Shown: one piece after another, positions 1 through 10,098 of the stretch
Layout of the letters: the number at the start of each line of letters is the position of its first letter
How positions within the stretch are numbered: position 1 is the first letter of the stretch
Origin: Microvirga arabica
Lineage (GTDB): Bacteria; Pseudomonadota; Alphaproteobacteria; Rhizobiales; Beijerinckiaceae
Assembly (NCBI RefSeq): GCF_016811235.1
Contig: NZ_JAFBID010000005.1
Location: 62,001 to 126,000, forward strand
Direction of reading: 5' to 3'
Length of the DNA: 64,000 bases
Made by a program: the position numbers and the translations under genes
Notes under the pieces: generated by a model
Told to the model about the DNA's origin: nothing
Seen by the model: the letters and a program-made list of their open reading frames with translations, nothing else
Databases searched by the model: none

Positions 1-1
1 C

Positions 2-235
2 GCGACAAACCTCCCCACGGTGTCCGGCACGGTTGAGAAGGTCGACACCGCCCAGGGCAAGGTCACCATCGACCATGGGCCGATCCCGAATCTGAACATG
101 GATGCCATGACCATGGTGTTCCGGGCGCAGGACCCGGCGGTGCTCAAGGGCGTGAAGGCGGGGGACAAGGTTCAGTTCCAGGCTGACCGCGTGAACGGCC
201 AGATCTCCGTCGTCAGCATCCGCAAGGGCAGGTAG
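2..235 (+). CDS. CusF-like copper-binding protein, 5' end outside window
   Basis: The frame is open from the window edge to a stop at 235, so the gene starts upstream; the GTG at 20 is probably internal because the same frame reads through it. The visible 77 residues have the small beta-barrel pattern of CusF-type (CopB-associated) periplasmic copper binders: a G-x-V-x-x-V-D opening strand, a central N-M-D-A-M-T-M stretch rich in Met, and a K-A-G-D-K-V-x-F strand. The family binds Cu(I) or Ag(I) through Met, His and Trp and hands it to an RND efflux pump. The following genes are also copper related. The family call is fairly sure; the pump itself is not in the window. Confidence 0.8.
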   Translation, partial: ATNLPTVSGTVEKVDTAQGKVTIDHGPIPNLNMDAMTMVFRAQDPAVLKGVKAGDKVQFQADRVNGQISVVSIRKGR

Positions 236-275
236 CCACGAGACCCCGTCCGGTCCCAACCCCGGCCAGACCGTC

Positions 276-314
276 GCCGGCCGCCGCGCTTTCGGAGTCG
301 CCGCGGCGGCCGGC
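276..314. terminator. GC-rich hairpin between the CusF-like gene and the next chaperone gene
   Basis: A perfect 13-bp inverted repeat (276-288 and 302-314) surrounds a 13-base loop. There is no T-run after it on either strand. It may be a terminator that does not need a U-tract or an mRNA-stabilising hairpin in the 117-bp gap. Confidence 0.4.
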
Positions 315-352
315 GGCCGGCGGCATCCAAGAACAACAACAAGGAAACCTCT

Positions 353-898
353 ATGCATGCGATGAAGCGGTTCGTTGCCGTCGGGGCGGCTGTTGCGACC
401 ATGGCAGCCTATTCCATCCTGCAGCCGTGCTCCGCCAGGGCTGACGACGAGGGAGCCGTCTTCGGCGATGTCACGATCACGCAGGTCGCCGCCACCCCGG
501 CCCGGGCCGGTGAAACGGCCATCGTCACCTTCTCGGTCGAGAACTCCGGAGAGGACCGCGTTCTGATCACGGGGCTGCGCCTGCCGGATGGGGAGCCGTC
601 GCGGATCATGGGATCATTCGGCCAGGGACACACCGGCGAGATTGGGACGCTGCCGGTCAGGTCGGGCGCCACCGAGAGCCTGGATGGCCGCAAGGTCTGG
701 ATCGAGGTCGGGCCCCTTGCTCGGGACCTTGAGCCGGACACGACAGTTCCTGCGCGCCTGGTTCTCGGCTCCTATGAGAGCCCGTTGACGCTCCATGTCG
801 GTCCCGGCGCCACCGGCTCGACCCGGAGTGCCGGTCCGGACACCGCAAAGATCGCCGATGGGGGCCCGGGGCAGCCACGCAACGGCACCGGATGCTGA
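353..898 (+). CDS. PCuAC/DUF461-type periplasmic copper chaperone
   Basis: This 181-residue secreted protein has a signal peptide at about residues 1-30 (ending C-S-A-R-A). A beta-sandwich-like body follows with the layout of PCu(A)C chaperones, which carry Cu(I) in the periplasm and deliver it to cytochrome oxidase or an efflux system. The region around M-G-S-F-G-Q-G-H resembles the Met/His metal-site segment of the family. The C-terminal 35 residues are low-complexity Gly/Pro/Thr. The start at 353 has AAGGA eight bases upstream; an ATG at 362 is an alternative. The stop overlaps the next gene by 7 bp, so the two are probably co-translated. A second, more canonical PCuAC protein lies at 15475-15978. 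Confidence 0.6.
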   Translation: MHAMKRFVAVGAAVATMAAYSILQPCSARADDEGAVFGDVTITQVAATPARAGETAIVTFSVENSGEDRVLITGLRLPDGEPSRIMGSFGQGHTGEIGTLPVRSGATESLDGRKVWIEVGPLARDLEPDTTVPARLVLGSYESPLTLHVGPGATGSTRSAGPDTAKIADGGPGQPRNGTGC

Positions 899-2232
899 AC
901 CTGATCCGCCGCCGGGATCCGCGCCCGCCGGAGAGCGATGGCCCAGGCAGGCCCGTCCCTGGTCGGCACCCGGCCGGCGGGCTGCCCGAGTACCTGGAGA
1001 ACGACTTCGACCGTCGCGCCCTGGTGCCGCGGCTTCTGGTCCTGGCGATCCTCGGGGCCGGAGCCTTCCTCGAATACGGCCATGGCCACCGGGAAGGTCA
1101 CTGGATCGTGCTGGTGGTCTACTGCCTGACGACTGTCGTGCTGGCTTTCGTGTCACGCTTTTCCATCGGCGGTCGATGGCTGCCGTGGGCTGCCACGGTG
1201 ACCGACGCGGTGCTGGCGGTCTATGTCATTGCCGACCACTTGCCGCGCGATGCCCACGATCTCTTCCTCGCGACGGACGCGGTCAGCCTGCTTCCGGCCA
1301 TTCTCCTCCTCATCCAGACCGGGATGAGACTGCGCCGTGATCTTGTCGCCGCCTTTGCCGGGATCGTGGCCGGAGGTTGGCTCGCGGCGCTTGCCCTGCT
1401 CACGCATTCCGCGTCACTTCCCGCGACTGGGCCCACGCCCGCCTTCGCGTTCCGGCAGACGCTCGGGTTTCTGTCGTTCGCGGTGGCGGCGGGTTTTGTT
1501 CTCTACGCGGTGCATCGGACACGGCTGGCTTGGGCGGCCGTGCTGAAGGCGCGATGGGACCGGATGCTCCTGTCGCGCTTCCTGCCCGAGGGGATCGCCG
1601 CCGAGGTGGTGGCCAGTGAGGAGGCGGCGGAGGTCGCCGAGCGCCATGCCTGTCTGCTGGCCGTCGACATCCGCGGCTTCTCCGCGCTCACCCGGGAACG
1701 GCCGGGCCGCGAGGTCATCAATGATTTGATGGCATTCCGGCGCTTCGTCCACGACGCGGTCTCACGCCACGGCGGCATCGTTGACAAGTACTTGGGAGAT
1801 GGTGTGCTCGCCGTGTTCCTCGACGGCTCGCCCGAGGACCAGGCGGCCCGGGCTTTCGACGCAGCCAACGAGATCCTGCGCCCCCTGAACACTTGGCGCA
1901 GCCACGACGAGATGCCGTCGGGCACGCATGTCATCGCCACGCTCCACTGCGGTCCTGTCCTCGCCGGCGTCTTCGATGACGGACGCCGCGCCGAGTTCAC
2001 GGTGCTCGGACCTGCGATGAACGCCCTGCCGCGGATGGAGCGGCGATCCAAGCAGGCTAACCTGGGCGTCGTTGCCTCAAAGCGGTTCCTGCGGCTGCTG
2101 ACGCCCTCCCGACGCGCCCGGCTCGATGCCCGTCCGGTCGAGCGGCGCCCTGGCGATGAGGACGTGCCGGACATCCTGTCCGTCCGGTTCACTGAAGCCG
2201 GGGCCACCGTCCAGGAAGGAACCGTGCATTGA
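892..2232 (+). CDS. Membrane-anchored class III adenylate/guanylate cyclase
   Basis: The 446-residue protein has a hydrophobic N-terminal half with about five to six membrane segments (residues 45-205) and a class III nucleotidyl cyclase domain at about 245-420. The first metal-binding Asp is in L-A-V-D-I-R-G-F-S and the second in D-K-Y-L-G-D-G-V-L-A-V-F, so both catalytic metal sites look intact. The expected product is cAMP or cGMP made at the inner membrane face in response to a membrane signal. It overlaps the stop of the copper chaperone by 7 bp and the next gene starts inside its own stop codon, which makes it the middle gene of a three-gene operon. A link between cyclic nucleotide and metal or redox stress is an inference from position only. 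Confidence 0.85.
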   Translation: MLNLIRRRDPRPPESDGPGRPVPGRHPAGGLPEYLENDFDRRALVPRLLVLAILGAGAFLEYGHGHREGHWIVLVVYCLTTVVLAFVSRFSIGGRWLPWAATVTDAVLAVYVIADHLPRDAHDLFLATDAVSLLPAILLLIQTGMRLRRDLVAAFAGIVAGGWLAALALLTHSASLPATGPTPAFAFRQTLGFLSFAVAAGFVLYAVHRTRLAWAAVLKARWDRMLLSRFLPEGIAAEVVASEEAAEVAERHACLLAVDIRGFSALTRERPGREVINDLMAFRRFVHDAVSRHGGIVDKYLGDGVLAVFLDGSPEDQAARAFDAANEILRPLNTWRSHDEMPSGTHVIATLHCGPVLAGVFDDGRRAEFTVLGPAMNALPRMERRSKQANLGVVASKRFLRLLTPSRRARLDARPVERRPGDEDVPDILSVRFTEAGATVQEGTVH

Positions 2233-2666
2233 ACCATGTCCTGGAGTACGGCGGTTTGTTCGCGGCGGCGTTCCTGTCCGCAACGGTCCTGCCATTCCAG
2301 TCCGAGGTGGTGCTGTTCGGGCTCCTCGTCTCGGAGCACTACACGTGGTGGCTGCTCGTGCTCGTGGCGAGCGTCGGCAACACTCTGGGCTCTGCGGCGA
2401 ACTGGCTGCTGGGACGCCTGCTCGCCACCTTCGAGGACCGGCCCTGGTTCCCGGTCAAGCGGGCCAAGATCGAGCGGGCCGAGACTTGGTATCATCGCTA
2501 CGGGCGCTGGTCCCTGCTGCTGAGCTGGCTTCCTTTCATCGGTGATCCGCTCACCATCGTCGCCGGCGTCCTGCGCGAGCCTTTTCCGATCTTTATCGCC
2601 ATTGTGGCGGTGGCCAAGATGGCCCGTTATTTCGCGGTGGCGGCCCTGACCTTCGGATGGTTCTAG
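2229..2666 (+). CDS. YqaA/DedA-like small membrane protein (SNARE-associated/VTT fold)
   Basis: A 145-residue membrane protein with about four hydrophobic segments. The features expected of the YqaA branch of the DedA/VTT family are present: an early L-P-F-Q-S-E amphipathic turn, a G-N-x-x-G-x-x-x-N motif, an R/K-rich cytoplasmic loop, and a W-L-P-F-I-G-D-P turn close to the second re-entrant helix. The likely start is TTG at 2229, which overlaps the cyclase stop by 4 bases (TTGA), so translation is probably coupled. DedA relatives act in membrane homeostasis and lipid-carrier handling; the specific role here is unknown. Confidence 0.75.
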   Translation: MNHVLEYGGLFAAAFLSATVLPFQSEVVLFGLLVSEHYTWWLLVLVASVGNTLGSAANWLLGRLLATFEDRPWFPVKRAKIERAETWYHRYGRWSLLLSWLPFIGDPLTIVAGVLREPFPIFIAIVAVAKMARYFAVAALTFGWF

Positions 2667-2964
2667 GTCTCTGTCGCGGACTTTCCGGAATTGTTGCCGC
2701 AATGTCTGTCGGCGTACGGCGAAAGAGCAGCAACCATCTCTCGGATAGAGGTAGTCATAGCGCGTTGTGTGCTCGTTATGTTTTCGTCACGCACATGTGT
2801 CCGATGATCGGCTGGTTAAGATCAAGAGCGTCGCCCACATGGCAGAGAAGGCCTGGTGGGGCTTGCGACGGATGTCCGTCTCCGGTCCCAGAGCAGAAGC
2901 TCGGGCTGAGCGGCAAGCATGAGCGATTTGTTCATGACCAAAGGAACAGGCCGTCATCGTCCTG
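2667..2964. other. Intergenic stretch, nothing recognised
   Basis: This 298-bp gap lies between convergent genes (YqaA-like, plus; receiver protein, minus). I see no coding-like frame, no clear hairpin with a T-run and no repeat. Confidence 0.5.
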
Positions 2965-3357
2965 TCATGTCTGATCGGAGGTCAGGAGCGTCTTGAGGAG
3001 CCGCACGAGCGTCTCGGGATGGACAGGCTTGCCGAGGAACAGGGCTCCCTCCGGCAGGTCGCCTGACTTGGGCGCGGCACGACCTGAGGCGATCAGGATC
3101 CCGATGTCCTCGCGCTCCGAACGGACCCGCCGGGCCAGCTCGAAGCCGTTGATGCTGCCGCGCGGCATCTCCACGTCGGTGACGACGGCATGGATGCCTG
3201 TGACGGCACTCAGAACCCGAAGCGCCTCGTCCGCATGGGCGGCTTCGATCACCTTGAAGCCGGCATCCTCCAGCACATCCACGAGGGTCATCCGAACGAG
3301 TGCCTCGTCTTCGACGACCAGAATAAGAGCACGTGGATGAGGGTTCGGGCCAGGCAT
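2965..3357 (-). CDS. Single-domain response regulator (CheY-like receiver)
   Basis: About 130 residues made of one receiver domain. The acidic pair is in V-V-E-D-E-A, the phospho-acceptor Asp in A-V-V-T-D-V-E-M-P, and the conserved Lys in L-F-L-G-K-P-V. No output domain follows, so it should signal by protein-protein contact or act as a phosphate sink. The ATG at 3357 is preferred; a TTG seven codons upstream (3378) is possible. It is transcribed divergently from a HisKA_2-type histidine kinase 180 bp away. Such kinases often pair with stand-alone receivers, so the two are likely partners (inference). Confidence 0.85.
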   Translation of the reverse strand: MPGPNPHPRALILVVEDEALVRMTLVDVLEDAGFKVIEAAHADEALRVLSAVTGIHAVVTDVEMPRGSINGFELARRVRSEREDIGILIASGRAAPKSGDLPEGALFLGKPVHPETLVRLLKTLLTSDQT

Positions 3358-3539
3358 GCTCGATGAAAGAGGGAGCAACGGTCTTTGTTCCTAAGGCTAA
3401 GATCTCAAACAATGCCTCCTAAGTAGGCGCGGATCGGCCGAGACAACCTGGCCAACGTTTCCTTCTGGAACCAGACCCAGCCGCCGAGCTTTTCCAGCCT
3501 TGCAGCAAGACAGCCCCAATGGGCATCTGAACAGGAGGC

Positions 3540-4712
3540 ATGATGCCCAAGAGGAGCGAGGGTCACAGCCCTGAACTGAAGCGCATGCACGAGTACCAGC
3601 GGGCGCTCGCCGCCTTCGGCCGTGTGGCGTCCGAGATTCTGCCGCGTGAGAGGCTCCTGCACTACGTCACTGCCCAGGTCTCCCGTGTCACCCACATCAG
3701 GCACGTGAAGGTGCTGTGCTACCGCCCGGATCATGGTGACCTGCTGATGGTGGCAGGAGTGGGCTGGAAACCTGGCGCGGCGGGCCAGACGACCTTTGCC
3801 CTCGACAACAGCTCCGTCGCTGGTCGATGCATGCAGACGGCTGCTCCCGTGATTGTCGAGGACCTGCCGAACGACCCTGAGTTCCGCATGCACCCGAGCC
3901 TGCGCGAGCATGGCATCGTCTCGCTCGTAAACGTGCCGGTGCGGATCGACGGGCGCACCTGGGGCGTGCTGGAGGTAGACGCAGAGGAGCCGCGCACCTT
4001 TGACGAAGGGGACGTGACCTTCCTGTCCACGATGGCCAACATCCTGGGCGTAGCCCTGCTGCGGCTGGAAACCGAGACCAAGGCGGCGGAGGCGGCAGCA
4101 GGACATGCCCGGGAGAAGTCCTTTGCCGAGGTGCTTCTGCGCGAGTTCCAGCACCGGGTGAAGAACAACCTTCAAACCATCATCTCGTTTCTGGCCCTGC
4201 AACGCCGTCACGCCTCGACGCAGGAGGACCGGGACCGCTTCGTCAGCGTCATGGACCGGGTGCATGCGATTGCCCTGGCCCAGGATCAGCTCTCGTTCGA
4301 GGCCGGCATCAGCAACGTGGAGTTCGGCGATTACCTGCGGGCCCTGTGCGCCAACATCGACCCGCAGCGGGAGACGGTGAGCATCGAGGTTGAGGCCGAG
4401 CGCGGAGCGCTGCTTCCGCTGGATCGAGCCGTGGCGGCCGGGCTGATCGTCAACGAGTTGGTCACCAACTCGCTGAAGTACGCCTTCGATGACGACGGCG
4501 GCACGATCCGGGTTAGCTTCACGACACGGTTCGAACTCGGTGAGGCCAGCCTTGCGGTTGAGGACAATGGACGCGGCATGGGACCGCCCCGCAAGGGCGG
4601 GCTCGACCTTCAGCTCATCGACGCCTTTGCCAACCAGCTCGATGGGCAGGTGGAGCGGGAGCCGGTCGAGAAGGGCACCCGTACCAGCGTCAGGTTTCCC
4701 CTGCCGCTATGA
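3540..4712 (+). CDS. GAF-domain sensor histidine kinase (HisKA_2 / HATPase type)
   Basis: A 390-residue soluble kinase. Residues about 20-180 form a GAF domain, with the typical late motif P-V-R-I-D-G-R-T-W-G-V-L-E-V. The dimerisation/phospho-acceptor box E-F-Q-H-R-V-K-N-N-L-Q-T-I at about 203-215 is characteristic of the HisKA_2/HWE-like kinases of Alphaproteobacteria, with His as acceptor. An ATPase domain follows, with N-E-L-V-T-N-S-L-K-Y-A-F as the N box and D-N-G-R-G-M as the G1 box. There are no membrane segments, so the signal is sensed in the cytoplasm through GAF. The likely partner is the divergent receiver at 2965-3357. Confidence 0.9.
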   Translation: MMPKRSEGHSPELKRMHEYQRALAAFGRVASEILPRERLLHYVTAQVSRVTHIRHVKVLCYRPDHGDLLMVAGVGWKPGAAGQTTFALDNSSVAGRCMQTAAPVIVEDLPNDPEFRMHPSLREHGIVSLVNVPVRIDGRTWGVLEVDAEEPRTFDEGDVTFLSTMANILGVALLRLETETKAAEAAAGHAREKSFAEVLLREFQHRVKNNLQTIISFLALQRRHASTQEDRDRFVSVMDRVHAIALAQDQLSFEAGISNVEFGDYLRALCANIDPQRETVSIEVEAERGALLPLDRAVAAGLIVNELVTNSLKYAFDDDGGTIRVSFTTRFELGEASLAVEDNGRGMGPPRKGGLDLQLIDAFANQLDGQVEREPVEKGTRTSVRFPLPL

Positions 4713-4809
4713 TGATGTCCGGCCTTGATGAATGAGTTCGCTGTGCGAAGACATTGAATGGTACGCAACGAGTCGAGGACCCCTGTAGAGTCTTACCAGC
4801 CGAGGCCCA

Positions 4810-4845
4810 TTCAACTGCCCCTCCTGGAAACTTGGAGCAGTTGAA
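4810..4845. terminator. Hairpin between convergent genes
   Basis: A perfect 9-bp inverted repeat (4810-4818 with 4837-4845, TTCAACTGC/GCAGTTGAA) lies in the 170-bp gap between the kinase (plus) and copA (minus). It has no T-run. It could act as a bidirectional terminator; evidence is the symmetry and position only. Confidence 0.35.
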
Positions 4846-4882
4846 CGGCCTGGCTTCCAGGCCAACAAGCGCGCTTCCCAAT

Positions 4883-7324
<2,442 letters not shown>

Positions 7325-7365
7325 CGCTTGTCTCCTTGAGACTACGGATTCGATGTTCGACAGGC

Positions 7366-7396
7366 GGTCTAGACCCTCCCATCATGGGAAGGTCAA
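7366..7396 (-). promoter_or_regulatory. CueR-type promoter of copA
   Basis: On the minus strand, -35 TTGACC (7396-7391) and -10 TAGACC (7371-7366) are separated by 19 bp, the lengthened spacing typical of MerR-family promoters. The spacer holds a near-perfect palindrome at 7373-7393 (ACCCTCCC-N5-GGGAAGGT on the plus strand). CueR binds such sites and untwists the promoter when it binds Cu(I). A second copy with the same layout precedes copZ at 8937-8967. Confidence 0.75.
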
Positions 7397-7410
7397 GCCC
7401 CGGTCTTCGT

Positions 7411-7444
7411 GGTGCCCGCTGATCGCCCTTGGTCAGCGGGCACC
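7411..7444 (-). terminator. Strong hairpin downstream of the DUF305 gene
   Basis: A perfect 12-bp inverted repeat (7411-7422 and 7433-7444; GGTGCCCGCTGA and its complement) with a 10-base loop sits 32 bp past the DUF305 stop and just before the copA promoter. There is no clear U-tract. It probably insulates copA from upstream transcription. Confidence 0.6.
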
Positions 7445-7476
7445 ACCCTTTCACTGCCGGCTGGAAGTGCCGGACG

Positions 7477-7995
7477 TCAGTTGCTTCCCTCCTTCTTTGC
7501 GTTCTTGGAGAGCCACTCCTTCATCTCGGCAATCTCCTGCCCCTGCTCTTTCTTGGTCTTCTCGGCCATCTTCTTGGCCTCGGCGTTGTCGCCGGTCCTG
7601 AGGACCACGTCGGCCATGTCGATGGCGCCCTGATGGTGGGCGATCATCCCGCAGACAAAGGCGATGTCAGAGTCCTTGATCATGTGGGCGGCCATCATCG
7701 GGCCGTGCATCTTCATCATGGACTGCATGTAGCCCTTCTGGGCCTCGTTCATGTTGGCCATCATGCCCTGCATGTTCTGCATCATGCCTGACATGTCCAT
7801 GCCCTGCATGTTCGGCATCGGCCCGCTGGCCTGGACCGCCGTCCGGCATTCGTCCGGCAGGCCTTCGGTTGACATGGCCATCTGGCCGCCCGAGGGGTGC
7901 TGCATCTGTTGCTGTGGCTGGTTCTGCTGGGCCAGCGCACCAAAGGTGCCGGCGGAAACGAAGGCGGCCGCGAGAGCGATCATTCGGGTGGTCAT
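7477..7995 (-). CDS. Secreted Met/His-rich DUF305 (CopM-like) protein
   Basis: 172 residues with a signal peptide at about 1-22 (ending G-A-L-A). A Gln/Met-rich linker follows with several M-x-x-M and M-Q-G-M repeats. The DUF305 four-helix core (about 90-165) holds the conserved D-S-D-I-A-F-V and M-I-A-H-H-Q-G-A-I-D-M-A motif, in which His and Met are the presumed metal ligands. DUF305 proteins such as CopM bind copper in the periplasm. The start at 7995 has AAAGGA upstream. It is next to the Csp-like gene and copA, and is ended by the hairpin at 7411-7444. Confidence 0.88.
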   Translation of the reverse strand: MTTRMIALAAAFVSAGTFGALAQQNQPQQQMQHPSGGQMAMSTEGLPDECRTAVQASGPMPNMQGMDMSGMMQNMQGMMANMNEAQKGYMQSMMKMHGPMMAAHMIKDSDIAFVCGMIAHHQGAIDMADVVLRTGDNAEAKKMAEKTKKEQGQEIAEMKEWLSKNAKKEGSN

Positions 7996-8033
7996 GTTTG
8001 TATCCTTTCGTTGTGTTTAGAGGATGAGTACGT

Positions 8034-8366
8034 TCAGGCCGCCATCTTGCGGCAGCTCTCGGCGCAGCGACGGCACTGGTCCACGCACTCCTGCATGTCG
8101 CCGACCTGTTCGCAGGACCGGGCGCACTCCTCGCAGATCTCCGCGCACTCGCGGCAGGTGTGCTTGTGGTGAGGCGTTCCGATCAACATGAAATGGGCCG
8201 AGGTCCGGCAGATCTCGGCGCAGGCCATCATGATGCGCATGTGGCCGGGCTCCACGTGCTTGCCGCCCTGCTCTAGGCAGTGGTTCATCGCCATGCCGAG
8301 GCAGGTCTGGTAGCAGCGCAGGCACTCGTCGATGCAGGACTGCATCTCGGACGACATCTGGTGCAT
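8034..8366 (-). CDS. Csp-like four-helix-bundle copper storage protein
   Basis: 110 residues with about 14 Cys spaced as C-x-x-x-C along helices (for example C-I-D-E-C-L-R-C-Y-Q-T-C, C-A-E-I-C, C-R-E-C-A-E-I-C-E-E-C). This is the signature of the Csp/DUF326 four-helix bundle that packs many Cu(I) ions along its core. No signal peptide is visible, so this is a cytosolic, Csp3-like form. AGGAGA precedes the ATG. It is transcribed toward the DUF305 gene 38 bp downstream. Confidence 0.9.
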   Translation of the reverse strand: MHQMSSEMQSCIDECLRCYQTCLGMAMNHCLEQGGKHVEPGHMRIMMACAEICRTSAHFMLIGTPHHKHTCRECAEICEECARSCEQVGDMQECVDQCRRCAESCRKMAA

Positions 8367-8475
8367 GGTGTTCTCCTGATCAGGCGCGGTGAAGTCTTCA
8401 GCCCATGCGGACGCGGCGCCTGACGCGCCAACGGGCCGGCTTTCATCGCAAGCGGCATGGCCGCTTCACTCTGGA

Positions 8476-8817
8476 TCAGGCGTGTTTCGGTGGGCGGTCG
8501 ATGCTGAACAGCATGGCCGGCACGCGCGTCAGGTCCGGCGGGATCGGGACCACCTCGGACAGCGGCACGCCCTGCGCCAGGTTCGCGGGCACAGGGAAGA
8601 CAGCCATGATGCAGCCGGGATGGCAGCAGAATTGGCCGGCCGCATAGGGCTTGGAGGCACCGCTGTGGTGGTGATCGGACTGGCCATGGGATGTGTGCGT
8701 GGTCTGCACCGCATGGGCGGATGATCCATGATCAAAGGTTCCCGCCTGGACAGCCGCATACAGCGGCGCGCTGGCGAGGCCGAAGGCCAGCAACGCAACC
8801 GTCAGGCGGCTGAGCAT
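8476..8817 (-). CDS. Small secreted Cys/His-rich protein in the copper cluster
   Basis: The frame is open from 9018, but the ATG at 8817 gives a proper signal peptide (M-L-S-R-L-T-V-A-L-L-A-F-G, cleaved after L-Y-A), so I start there: about 113 residues. After a His-rich segment (H-S-D-H-H-H type) comes F-C-C-H-P-G-C. The C-terminus is proline-rich and ends D-R-P-P-K-H-A. Cys and His spacing suggests metal binding. The secreted protein at 16196-16576 has a comparable layout (P-C-C-M-P, then a tail with R-P-P-Q-A) and may be a distant paralogue. No named family was recognised. Confidence 0.65.
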   Translation of the reverse strand: MLSRLTVALLAFGLASAPLYAAVQAGTFDHGSSAHAVQTTHTSHGQSDHHHSGASKPYAAGQFCCHPGCIMAVFPVPANLAQGVPLSEVVPIPPDLTRVPAMLFSIDRPPKHA

Positions 8818-8936
8818 CAGGCGGATCAGGTCATGCAAGGCGTCATCCCTATGATCATCGGCCCAACGGCGACCTTCGGCGTCGGGTTCCCCTAACCCGG
8901 CCAGGGATCCTTGGAGTGCAGGGTTCAAGTCGCCTC

Positions 8937-8967
8937 TTGACCTTGCCATCATGGGAAGGTGCAGGGT
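8937..8967 (+). promoter_or_regulatory. CueR-type promoter of copZ operon
   Basis: -35 TTGACC (8937-8942), 19-bp spacer, weak -10 CAGGGT (8962-8967). The spacer holds a 21-bp palindrome at 8940-8960, ACCTT-G-CC-ATC-ATGG-G-AAGGT, nearly identical to the copA site. It should place the copZ/DUF411 genes under the same copper-responsive MerR regulator. Confidence 0.65.
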
Positions 8968-9001
8968 GCCCGCATCGTCATCACGAAACGGAGTAAGCAC
9001 C

Positions 9002-9259
9002 ATGTGCGGATGCAGCACCCACCAGTCCCAGAACGATCAGACCGTGTCCCATCACCCGGACGCCCTGACCCTGCGGGTCGAGGACATGACCTGCGGCCAC
9101 TGCGCCGGCACCATCAAGAAGGCCATCGAGACGGGCCTGCCCGGAACGAGCGTCGAGGCGGATCCGGCCTCCAAGCTTGTATCCGTCCGCGGCAGCACCG
9201 ACCTGATCTCGATCAGGGCCCTTGTGTCGGAGGCCGGCTACACTCCGACCGCAGCCTGA
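9002..9259 (+). CDS. copZ: CopZ-like HMA-domain copper chaperone
   Basis: 85 residues: a short Cys/His-rich N-terminus (M-C-G-C-S-T-H) followed by a single heavy-metal-associated domain with the ligand motif M-T-C-G-H-C and a beta-alpha-beta pattern. The role is cytoplasmic Cu(I) delivery to CopA or to the regulator. The ATG at 9002 has GGAG upstream; an earlier in-frame ATG at 8951 lies inside the promoter palindrome and is rejected. It is the first gene of a unit with the DUF411 gene, 11 bp downstream. Confidence 0.9.
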   Translation: MCGCSTHQSQNDQTVSHHPDALTLRVEDMTCGHCAGTIKKAIETGLPGTSVEADPASKLVSVRGSTDLISIRALVSEAGYTPTAA

Positions 9260-9270
9260 AGGAGAACCCC

Positions 9271-9744
9271 ATGCTCGACCGCCGCCGCTTCCTGACTGTA
9301 CTCGGTGCCGCCGGTGCGGCCCTCACGGCAGGGCCTTCCTTCGCCCAGGCCGCCCTGCCGAAGGTCGTGGTCACAAAGGACCCGAACTGCGGCTGCTGCG
9401 GCGGTTGGGTCGAGCACATGAAGGCCGCCGGCTTCCCCGTCGAGGTCGTCACCACGCCCCAGGTCAACCGGGTCAAGGTTCGCCTAGGCGTCCCGGACGA
9501 CCTCGCCTCCTGCCACACGGCAGAGGTTGGTGGCTATGTCATCGAGGGACACGTGCCGGCGGACGCAGTCAAGCGCCTGCTGGTTGAGAAGCCCCAGGCA
9601 AAGGGCTTGGCCGTCCCTGGCATGCCGGTTGGATCGCCCGGCATGGAGGTCACAGGTGTTGAGAATGACACCTACGACGTCATATTGTTTGGGCCATCAG
9701 GCCAGAGGACCTTCGCCCGCTACGAGGGGGCACGCCTGCTCTGA
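9271..9744 (+). CDS. DUF411 periplasmic metal-binding protein
   Basis: 157 residues with a Tat-like leader (R-R-R-F-L-T-V-L-G, then A-G-P-S-F-A-Q-A) and the DUF411 signature K-D-P-N-C-G-C-C-G-G-W-V-E-H-M. Downstream are the family motifs L-A-S-C-H-T-A and G-H-V-P-A. DUF411 proteins (CopG-like) have a thioredoxin-related fold with vicinal Cys that bind copper in the periplasm. AAGGAG overlaps the end of copZ and sits about 6 bases before this ATG, so the two genes are coupled. Confidence 0.9.
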   Translation: MLDRRRFLTVLGAAGAALTAGPSFAQAALPKVVVTKDPNCGCCGGWVEHMKAAGFPVEVVTTPQVNRVKVRLGVPDDLASCHTAEVGGYVIEGHVPADAVKRLLVEKPQAKGLAVPGMPVGSPGMEVTGVENDTYDVILFGPSGQRTFARYEGARLL

Positions 9745-9770
9745 CCTGTCTCTTGCCAGGAGATCAATCG

Positions 9771-10010
9771 ATGTCCCGCACCTGGATCGTGATTGCCGCA
9801 ACGCTCGCTGCCGTTGGCGCCGCCCAGGCCCAGCATGCCTCCCCCGCGCCCTATGCCGGATTGGAGACGCGTTCGGTCAAGTCGCTGTCCGACGAGCAGA
9901 TCGCCGACCTCAAGGCCGGACGCGGCATGGGCCTGGCGCTGCCGGCGGAGCTGAATGGATACCTGGCCACGCGGTTGATCATGGACGTCTCGCAGGACAA
10001 GGTGAAATAG
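9771..10010 (+). CDS. Short secreted protein, probably a truncated Spy/CpxP-like metal-stress protein
   Basis: 79 residues from the ATG at 9771 (AGGAG upstream). Signal peptide to about residue 21 (A-A-Q-A-Q). The mature part reads S-P-A-P-Y-A-G-L-E-T-R-S-V-K-S-L-S-D-E-Q-I and A-G-R-G-M-G-L-A-L-P-A-E-L-N-G-Y. From memory, longer Spy/CpxP-like (LTxxQ-related) proteins in copper clusters share this N-terminal part and then continue with P-G-P and a helical hairpin; here the frame diverges after N-G-Y and stops 18 codons later. It may be a degraded or alternative short form. The family link is an inference without alignment. Confidence 0.6.
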   Translation: MSRTWIVIAATLAAVGAAQAQHASPAPYAGLETRSVKSLSDEQIADLKAGRGMGLALPAELNGYLATRLIMDVSQDKVK

Positions 10011-10098
10011 AGGACTTCCGTGGCGCCATTGGCAATCAGCGTCATGGCGTCCCTTCTGGCCAGGACGGCCGAGGGTCTCCGTTGCTTGGTGGGCCCGC

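Noticed and set aside
3468-3500. GGAAC near 3469 as a general-stress (EcfG-type) promoter
   Set aside because: The downstream -10 element at the required distance is a poor match, so it was not called.
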